Below are positions 62,623-64,000 of a stretch of 64,000 nucleotides of DNA, in pieces (the first letter of the stretch is position 1; every line of letters starts with the position of its first letter). Source of the DNA: Tetracladium setigerum. Its lineage: Eukaryota > Ascomycota > Leotiomycetes > Helotiales. The position numbers were made by a program, and so were the translations under genes. The notes under the pieces were generated by a model. It worked only from the letters and a program-made list of their open reading frames with translations, did not search any database and was not told the DNA's origin. The stretch is from positions 3,720,001 through 3,784,000 of the forward strand of contig PZJY01000002.1 of NCBI GenBank assembly GCA_031472005.1, read 5' to 3'.

Positions 62623-62999
62623 TCATGCAGTTCTTAACCACCAGCTTGTCCACTGTTCAAAGAAATAGCGATTATGACCGCTCTTCTGCAGTTTATGGCT
62701 CTCTATCTCCTGTCTAAGGCTGTCCATCCTCGTCCGTCTTGTTCCACGTTCAAGTGGTTCAACCTTTGGAGTCGGGATCCTGCAACTCAACTCATTCATC
62801 GCCATCACATACTTCACATCTTTTAGGGAAGGGACTTACCAAACGGAAAGGAAAGGCATGTAATTGATGCATGTTTCTTTCTCCAAGAGATAAGTTTGTA
62901 GTTGGAGCAGATCGAACAAAACGTTGAGAAAGATTGTTGTAGCATGCAAACTAAAGTTGAAGTCAACAAACGCGACCTCCAAATCGAGAGGGAGTTCAT
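62623..62999 (-). CDS. Putative small orphan gene, 105 aa
   Basis: Not recognised. Exons on the minus strand are 62999-62840 and 62779-62623, joined by a 60-bp intron with a GTAAGT donor and a GCAG acceptor. Within exon 1 the frame is kept only if one C is added in the CCC run near 62990. With it the protein runs LDLEVAFVDFNFSLHATTIF, then LLEKETCINYMPFL, and across the splice to IPTPKVEPLERGTRRTRMDS and a Trp-rich end (WTSWWLRTA). The sum is then exactly 106 codons. The same one-base defect is seen in clearly real genes of this window, which supports the model, but there is no family evidence. Confidence 0.35.
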
Positions 63000-63758
63000 G
63001 TCGTCACCCCCTGCCAATACGCTTATCTCAAGATTGACAAGCGCCGGGACTTCCCGTTTTTAGCTCCGAATCCACTTCTGCGCATTCATTTCTTTGTCTT
63101 CATTACCTGCCCTGCTTCACTCTCTGGCTTCCCTTTGTCTCTTCGTAAAACCCAAATCTTTTAACGCCCTTCATCTGCTCTTTATTTCTCATCATATTTC
63201 TGTTCTTTCCAAGAGCAAGATCTCAAAGGAGGAATAATAAGATAGAATGAGAAAGACACTGACGCATTGAACTTAAGTAGCGTAATCCGTCCCTTAACAT
63301 TTGTTGCTGGCACTGAATAGCTGGAGAGATTCTCTTATGACAAGATGCATTTGACAAACCGAGACGGTGCAGATTGAGGAAGTATATATCATTCCAAGCA
63401 TAGGGAGAGATAGCAAGATTCAGCGGCTCAGCTTCTTCTTTTTAGCTTTAATATCATAAGGGACACTGTTTTGAAGGGTCTGTTGTGAATCTCTGTCACT
63501 GAGAAAGGTTGGTTCATAAAGTTCCATCTGCAAACAACTCTTTAGAACACATCATAGAATGAGTGATCTTGGCAAAAAAAAAGACGAATACTTCTTTGCG
63601 CAATGCAACAACACTTCTCGATTCATCTATCAATCATAAAACCCTGCCAATGCTCCGCACAACAGCTAGCGCCAACCCACCATAAGCCCAATACAATAAA
63701 ATGAGAGTACATGATGCTCCCAAGCCATGCAACACCTTTTCCCCGTGCCTCTCATGAG
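63000..63758. other. Intergenic, 0.8 kb, 3' of the cullin gene
   Basis: Space between the cullin 3' end and the small putative gene, with AT-rich sequence. No other feature is seen. Confidence 0.45.
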
Positions 63759-64000
63759 CTATGCTAAGTACACATAAACCCCATCCTCTCTCTCAATGTA
63801 ATCTTTCTCGATCAATTCTACATTCCGAAATTAGCAAGTATTCCCAAATCTGAGGGACATAATCCAACACAGAAGATTGGTTACATTAGAAGAATGGGGG
63901 CTGGAAGAACATACTCTCAATATTCTTCTTAATTTCACTCAACTCCACCGCACCTCTCTTCTTGGTTTGATCAATAACCTCCGCCACCAATGTCGCATGC
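63759..64000 (-). CDS. Cullin C-terminal end, Cul4-like (partial, runs off right edge)
   Basis: Only the last ~48 residues are in the window: exon 64000-63915 (5' part missing) and terminal exon 63817-63759. Together they encode HATLVAEVIDQTKKRGAVEL, then SEIKKNIEKLIEKDYIERED and GVYVYLA before the stop. This is the winged-helix end of a cullin scaffold (canonical form LIEKDYLER...YVA). The neddylation lysine lies upstream, outside the window. The QTKKRGAVE-type sequence and the YLA ending fit fungal Cul4 (scaffold of CRL4 with Ddb1) better than Cul1 or Cul3, but subtype from this tail is tentative. The intron is 97 bp with phase-1 borders. Confidence 0.8.

Overview
This window comes from a filamentous ascomycete nuclear genome. 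Introns are short (mostly about 45-80 bp), with GTAAGT/GTATGT-type donors and CTAAC-like branch sites. Gene families are typical of Pezizomycotina, intergenic spaces are long and pyrimidine-rich, and there is no operon structure. The gene set and sequence style suggest a Leotiomycete, plausibly a Botrytis/Sclerotinia relative. That placement is a judgement from reading, not from a database search.

Layout. 0.1-19 kb is gene-rich: a Pth11/rhodopsin-like membrane protein (+), a Cdt2-like WD40 protein (-) divergent from the rRNA methyltransferase SPB1 (+), a secreted ferritin-like Rds1-type protein (-), a 616-aa protein of unknown function (+), a small beta-carbonic anhydrase (+) and a long-chain acyl-CoA synthetase (-). 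19-54 kb is gene-poor: a Ras exchange factor of the Cdc25 type (-), a metallophosphoesterase (-) and a C2H2/fungal_trans transcription factor (-), separated by spacers of several kb. These spacers hold microsatellites, TACAGTA- and TACTCCGTA-type palindromes, and a diverged noncoding segmental duplication that flanks the phosphoesterase. 54-64 kb holds a BTB/POZ protein with a very long disordered N-terminus (-), a GPI-type GH16 glucanase (-), two small putative orphan genes in a zone rich in inverted repeats, and the C-terminal end of a cullin (Cul4-like, -) cut by the right edge.

Quality note. Eight reading-frame breaks in five genes are each repaired by one extra base, seven of them in or beside a run of three or more identical bases. 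The exon sums then become exact multiples of three. I read this as homopolymer under-calling in the assembly, not as five pseudogenes, and the gene coordinates below follow that reading.

Connections between genes. Cdt2 and the Cul4-like cullin are partners in the CRL4-Cdt2 ubiquitin ligase and lie about 59 kb apart here. Cdc25, the Pth11-like receptor and the zinc-finger regulator are signalling and regulatory genes. GH16, Rds1 and the carbonic anhydrase fit wall remodelling, stress and CO2 handling. No secondary-metabolite cluster, CRISPR array, rRNA or tRNA gene was found.
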